A stretch of DNA of 17,785 nucleotides, from positions 1-17,785 of the forward strand of contig CAZSPL010000058.1 in the NCBI GenBank assembly GCA_964608735.1, read 5' to 3'. Positions 14,061 through 17,785 of the stretch are shown here, piece after piece. The stretch comes from CAZSPL01 sp964608735 (lineage in GTDB: Bacteria; JAJVIF01; JAPKYR01; CAZSPL01). The position numbers and the translations under genes were made by a program. Position 1 is the stretch's first letter. The number at the start of each line of letters is the position of its first letter. Below the pieces are notes generated by a model. The model had not been told where the DNA came from, ran no database searches, and was given only the letters and a program-made list of their open reading frames with translations.

Positions 14061-15271
14061 TGGAAACACCTGTAAGGAAAATTCTCATCGCCGAAGACGA
14101 CCCCGTATCGTTGAAAATCCTCGAAGGGATGCTCCGTAAATGGGGATATGAGCCGATGTCCGCCGTCGATGGCGCGAAGGCATGGGATCTGTATGTCAAC
14201 AATCCCGATATCCAGGTTATTATCAGCGACTGGATGATGCCCGAGCTCGACGGCATTTCGCTCTGCCGAAGGGTAAGGAAACTCGACCGCCGTAGCTATA
14301 CATATTTCATAATGCTGACCGCCAAGACCCAGACTTACGATATGGTCACCGGCATGGAAGCGGGTGCCGATGACTTCATAGGAAAGCCGTTCGAGAAACA
14401 GGAGCTGAAGGTGCGCCTGCGGGCCGGGGAGAGAATAGTCGAGCTCGAAAACGAACTGGCGAACAAGGTCGATGCTCTTTCGATGGTTAACGAGCAGATG
14501 CAGAGCGACATTGAAGCATCATCGATCGTGCTGCAGAACATGCTCCCCCCGGAATCCGGGCGGCTGCTGAATGTCAAATATGCGAGTTGCTTCGAGCCTT
14601 GCGAGCGTATCGGCGGCGACCTGTACAACATCATGAGCTTCGATTACAACTCGGTGGGAATGTATATTCTCGACGTCTCGGGGCATGGCGTACAGGCCGC
14701 CCTCCAGACCCTCTCGCTGGGAATGGCGCTCTCCACCCACGATCCCCAGACCAGCCTGCTTCTCAAACAAAATGAATCCGCGGGGAGCAAGATTGCGCAG
14801 CCGCCGGGTGATGTCGCGACGCGACTGAATACGTGGCTCGACCACATGGGGCCGGGGAATAAATTCCTCACATTCCTCTATGCCGTGCTCGATTCGGAAA
14901 ACGGAATTTTCACATACGCCAGGGCCGGACATCCATACCCGATACTGCTGAAAAACGGCGACATGCATGTCCTGTCCGACCTCGAAGGCATCCCGATAGG
15001 GATTGTTCCAGGCTATGCTTACCAGGAACAGTCGGTACAGCTCCAAAAGGGGGACAGGATATACCTCTACACCGATGGTATCCCCGAGGCGAACGGCAAT
15101 GGGAAGGGGCTTTTCGGGGACCGGAGGCTGTGCGAATCCATCGCCGCGACGCGCTCCCAGACACTCGATAAAAGTATCCAGAGCATAAGAAGGGATGTAT
15201 GGAAGTGGCTGGAGAATAAACGCGGTTCGGACGACATGTGCCTGCTGGGAATCGAGTACGACCCCGAATAG
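14060..15271 (+). CDS. REC-PP2C phosphatase, RsbU/SpoIIE-like response regulator (403 aa)
   Basis: The receiver (about 6-122) has Asp13/Asp14, phosphoacceptor Asp57 in I-I-S-D-W-M-M-P, Thr87 and Lys109 in I-G-K-P-F. A coiled linker (about 125-160) leads to a SpoIIE/PP2C phosphatase domain (about 165-400). Its metal-binding acids are visible in I-G-G-D-L-Y-N (Asp187), L-D-V-S-G-H-G (Asp205), L-Y-T-D-G-I-P-E-A (Asp338 or Asp339) and S-D-D-M-C-L-L. The order and length are those of RsbU-like regulators that dephosphorylate STAS anti-anti-sigma proteins in partner switching. No STAS protein, anti-sigma kinase or sigma factor is in the window, so the target is unknown. The start ATG 14060 shares one base with the TGA of the hybrid kinase, making translational coupling and a kinase-regulator pair very likely. 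A TTG three bases upstream would add one residue. Confidence 0.94.
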   Translation: METPVRKILIAEDDPVSLKILEGMLRKWGYEPMSAVDGAKAWDLYVNNPDIQVIISDWMMPELDGISLCRRVRKLDRRSYTYFIMLTAKTQTYDMVTGMEAGADDFIGKPFEKQELKVRLRAGERIVELENELANKVDALSMVNEQMQSDIEASSIVLQNMLPPESGRLLNVKYASCFEPCERIGGDLYNIMSFDYNSVGMYILDVSGHGVQAALQTLSLGMALSTHDPQTSLLLKQNESAGSKIAQPPGDVATRLNTWLDHMGPGNKFLTFLYAVLDSENGIFTYARAGHPYPILLKNGDMHVLSDLEGIPIGIVPGYAYQEQSVQLQKGDRIYLYTDGIPEANGNGKGLFGDRRLCESIAATRSQTLDKSIQSIRRDVWKWLENKRGSDDMCLLGIEYDPE

Positions 15272-15319
15272 TATCGAACACGCATAATCATTATAGATAA
15301 GAATAGCATCACAAAAATT

Positions 15320-15355
15320 AGCAGGGGGCGATTTGTCGCCTTGCTATGGGCTTTT
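15320..15355 (+). terminator. Possible terminator after the REC-PP2C gene
   Basis: AGCAGGGGGCGA and TCGCCTTGCT (15320-15345) form a bulged stem around TTTG. CTTTTCTT follows only after six more bases, so the fit is imperfect. It overlaps the -35 box of the next promoter. Confidence 0.4.
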
Positions 15356-15369
15356 CTTGCGGATATAAT
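15341..15369 (+). promoter_or_regulatory. Sigma70-like promoter of the subtilase gene
   Basis: TTGCTA (15341-15346) and a perfect TATAAT (15364-15369) are exactly 17 bases apart. Transcription should begin near 15376, giving a leader of about 60 nt. GAGGAG at 15424-15429 then lies six bases before the ATG. The gene should therefore be transcribed separately from the phosphorelay operon. Confidence 0.7.
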
Positions 15370-15435
15370 TAAATGTTATTCTCCACTCGTATCCCGCTGA
15401 ACGCCGGGAGATTATCAGATGACGAGGAGAGTCAT

Positions 15436-17785
15436 ATGCGACACTCAATTTTCCTCCTGATAGCGGCTATCGCTATGGCAATTGTGGGATGCTCAGGTGG
15501 GGGCACCCCTGTAACGCCGGATATGTCCGACTATGGGACGCCAGCCGGCGCGAAGGTCGCCTCAGGCCTGGGACACCATGTCTGGGGGGTCTATGACTTG
15601 AGCTTCGATTTGCCTACCCAGACATTCAGATGCGCCCCCAACCGCCAGGCCCTCATGCATGTCGGCGTGAACGACATGAGCGCGGATATTCCCGCCGGGG
15701 ATTTCATCGCCGTTAAATTCACCGGAATCGACCGCGATAACCAGGTGCTCACATTCGACATCACACTGCGGAACCCGTTCGCCAAACTGCAGGCACGCGA
15801 TGTCAGGGCGGTCATCTCCGGAGACCACACGGCGTATTATCTCATCAACGGCGATGGCGCCATGAACGTATTCGGCACAGCCGAAAGCCCGCGGGTCGAT
15901 ACGTTCATCGCATTTGCCAAGGACCAGCCGAACCGCGTGTTCGAGGCGGGATATTCCTGCACTGAACGGTTCGAGCTTCACTACCCGCCCGACGCCGATT
16001 TCTCCACCCTGAGGCTCGCCATCGATGCCACGCATCCGGGGAACTGCGTCGAGCCCTATGCCTTCTCAGCATTCTCATTCGAAGACGATCGCATGAATGT
16101 CGGGGTGCTGGACTGGCAGGACGACGTCGAAAGCGTCACGGTCTTGACCAGGCAGATAGGCGCGAGTTCGGATATAAATCTCGAATATGATGACAGCAGC
16201 CATACGTGGCAGGCTTATCTTACCGACGACTACACCGGTTTCTATAGAATATTGAGCGCCGAATTCATCGGACGCCTGAGCAATGAGGCGCAGCCCGGGA
16301 ACGGCTACCAGACCGGCGTCGACAGCGTATCCGCGAACGGGAATATCATCAAGAGAAAATGCCTCATCAAGGCCGAAAGCAGCGGGGAAGCATTGTACGG
16401 ACTCGTCAGGCTCGAAGTCGAGCAGCTTCCCGAAGACCTCGTCGCCCAGGTGCGAGGCGTGCTCAAGATGAGCAAGGCGTTGCAGGAAGAATATGCCGAC
16501 CCGGGATTGCAGGATGAAGACGTCGATGTTATCGCATATGTTGCCAACACACCATACGGGCTTCATGCAACCATAAAGAACGATGCCGACTGGGCGTATC
16601 GCGAAATCGACGCCGTCGCCGAACAAGTTAAAAGCGTCTACCGCAAGGCTCAGCCGGAGATATCGAGGTTCGCCGAGCAATACGGCGACTCATTTGAGGC
16701 GTATGACGCAAACACGTGGGCGATTTACAGGTCGATATTGAAGAAATACGGCGCCGACCGCGCTCACCTCGGACCGATGATCGAGAGGCTCGAAGTATTG
16801 CGCGAGCAGCGAGCCGATTATGTTCGTCACAGGCTGGAATCCGAAATCGCTCCACTTCAGAGGGACGCGATCAGCAATGTCGGCCTGATTGAAGAAACCG
16901 AAGTTGTGGGAAGCGACTACGTAATCAACGTCATTTTCATACAGACCAAAGTCAAGCATCTCGGGACCATAGCGTCGCTCGGAAGCATCAGCTATCTCGA
17001 ATATGACAACCCGCCCGAACTCGCCATGGACCACGCGCATGTGGCGGTGCAGGCCCCGTCGATGTGGGGTGCAGGATTTACCGGCGGCGCGTTCGATGTA
17101 TGCGTAATCGATACAGGCTGCGATGAAACACATCCTGCGCTCATCTCACACTTCGCCCCGGGCCAGGCGCAGGCATTCGGCGGATGCGGGAATCCCGACG
17201 ATACCGATTGGGGAGCAGCTACCGGTCACGGCACTCACTGCGCGGGCATCGTGGCGAGCACCGACGCTGTTTATACCGGCGTCGGCACAGGGCTGGACAA
17301 GCTTTACAACGGCAAAATCTGCCCCCCGGGGTCATGGGCGTCATTCACCCAGGCTCGCGACTGGGCGGGCATGGGCGGCACGGTAGCAGACCCCGCGGAA
17401 ACTCTCAGCCTTAGCTGGGCCATCGGACCGGGTGCGGGATGCGTCCGCGACGGCTCATACTACACTTCACGTTATATGGATGAGACGACCTACCTTTACG
17501 GCCAGCTCTGGTCAATCGCTGCGGGCAACTCCGGCGGAAGCATCTGCGGCGATGACAACAACATCACAATGCCAAGTGACGCGTACAATACTTTCGGCGT
17601 CGCGAACATGAACGACAAGAACACCGATACACGCGCCGACGACTCCATCGCCGGAAGCAGCCGGTTGGGCTTCGCGACCACCCCCGGTGGCGAAGTCAGG
17701 ATTCGGCCCGATATCGCCGCGCCGGGGTCGAGCATCATGTCGGCGAATACCAACTGGGAGAGCGGGACATTGTGGGTTGCCAAAA
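15436..17785 (+). CDS. Lipoprotein subtilisin-family serine protease, N-terminal 783 residues (runs off the window end)
   Basis: An open frame runs from ATG 15436 to the last base with no stop. The signal peptide M-R-H-S-I-F-L-L-I-A-A-I-A-M-A-I-V-G-C has a good lipobox with Cys19 followed by Ser, suggesting outer-membrane or surface anchoring. Residues about 35-290 are a beta-rich region I do not recognise. About 360-520 looks like a prodomain: a strand segment (V-D-V-I-A-Y-V), a long charged helical stretch (about 400-490), then Y-V-I-N-V-I-F and L-G-T-I-A-S-L-G-S-I-S-Y-L-E, as at the end of an I9-type inhibitor. The S8 catalytic domain begins near 535 with Asp559 in V-I-D-T-G, His598 in G-H-G-T-H-C-A-G-I and oxyanion Asn698 in A-A-G-N-S-G. 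The G-T-S-M Ser motif must lie just beyond the window. About nine Cys residues in the catalytic part could form disulfides. The good promoter and Shine-Dalgarno support this start. Confidence 0.93.
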   Translation, partial: MRHSIFLLIAAIAMAIVGCSGGGTPVTPDMSDYGTPAGAKVASGLGHHVWGVYDLSFDLPTQTFRCAPNRQALMHVGVNDMSADIPAGDFIAVKFTGIDRDNQVLTFDITLRNPFAKLQARDVRAVISGDHTAYYLINGDGAMNVFGTAESPRVDTFIAFAKDQPNRVFEAGYSCTERFELHYPPDADFSTLRLAIDATHPGNCVEPYAFSAFSFEDDRMNVGVLDWQDDVESVTVLTRQIGASSDINLEYDDSSHTWQAYLTDDYTGFYRILSAEFIGRLSNEAQPGNGYQTGVDSVSANGNIIKRKCLIKAESSGEALYGLVRLEVEQLPEDLVAQVRGVLKMSKALQEEYADPGLQDEDVDVIAYVANTPYGLHATIKNDADWAYREIDAVAEQVKSVYRKAQPEISRFAEQYGDSFEAYDANTWAIYRSILKKYGADRAHLGPMIERLEVLREQRADYVRHRLESEIAPLQRDAISNVGLIEETEVVGSDYVINVIFIQTKVKHLGTIASLGSISYLEYDNPPELAMDHAHVAVQAPSMWGAGFTGGAFDVCVIDTGCDETHPALISHFAPGQAQAFGGCGNPDDTDWGAATGHGTHCAGIVASTDAVYTGVGTGLDKLYNGKICPPGSWASFTQARDWAGMGGTVADPAETLSLSWAIGPGAGCVRDGSYYTSRYMDETTYLYGQLWSIAAGNSGGSICGDDNNITMPSDAYNTFGVANMNDKNTDTRADDSIAGSSRLGFATTPGGEVRIRPDIAAPGSSIMSANTNWESGTLWVAK

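Noticed and set aside
16075..16680. 201-codon minus-strand frame
   Set aside because: Antisense of the subtilase gene, which reads open for 783 codons on the plus strand with signal peptide and catalytic motifs.

Overview
The window looks like a piece of an uncultivated diderm bacterium, probably from a metagenome assembly. Two genes at its edges begin with lipoprotein-type signal peptides, most genes use GC-rich codons, and a 10-N scaffold gap sits inside one gene. The phylum cannot be fixed from these genes. A CCCCGACCGTAAGGGAGGGG repeat of the kind I remember from many uncultivated and planctomycete/acidobacterial genomes is present twice, but that is only a hint.

Layout. 1-136 (minus) is the 5' end of a lipoprotein gene. 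440-791 (plus) is a tmRNA (ssrA) gene whose tag reading frame ends A-N-S-Y-A-Y-A-A-stop. 803-897 holds two copies of the GTAA-loop repeat and an adjacent inverted repeat. 950-1476 (plus) holds a GIY-YIG family protein whose stop overlaps the start of a short PDZ protein. That PDZ protein looks like the C-terminal remnant of an aspartyl protease-PDZ gene.

7751 down to 1513 (minus) is a tight four-gene signalling operon: a membrane sensor histidine kinase (HK), a REC-PAS regulator, an HDOD protein with a degenerate receiver tail, and a REC-HD-GYP-REC protein. Spacings are -8, +27 and -11 bp. The three intact-looking receivers share the same KPW(D/N) loop after the conserved lysine. The HD-GYP domain keeps HD, HHE and GYP but has Asn where the last metal-binding Asp is expected.

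8078-9400 (plus) is a secreted serpin closed by a strong intrinsic terminator. 9609-15271 (plus) is a two-gene phosphorelay unit: a 1483-residue cytosolic hybrid kinase (five PAS domains, GAF, HisKA, HATPase, two REC, HPt) coupled through a TGATG overlap to a REC-PP2C phosphatase of the RsbU/SpoIIE type. A good sigma70-like promoter at 15341-15369 precedes a lipoprotein subtilase (15436 to past the window end). It is open through the last base and therefore has no stop here.

Working picture (inference). Two separate phosphorelays flank a protease inhibitor and a cell-surface protease. The minus operon could feed a cyclic-di-GMP-type or HDOD output. The plus operon could feed a phosphatase-driven partner-switching output whose anti-sigma partners are not in the window. 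The serpin and the subtilase are plausible partners or opponents at the cell surface, but nothing in the sequence proves it.
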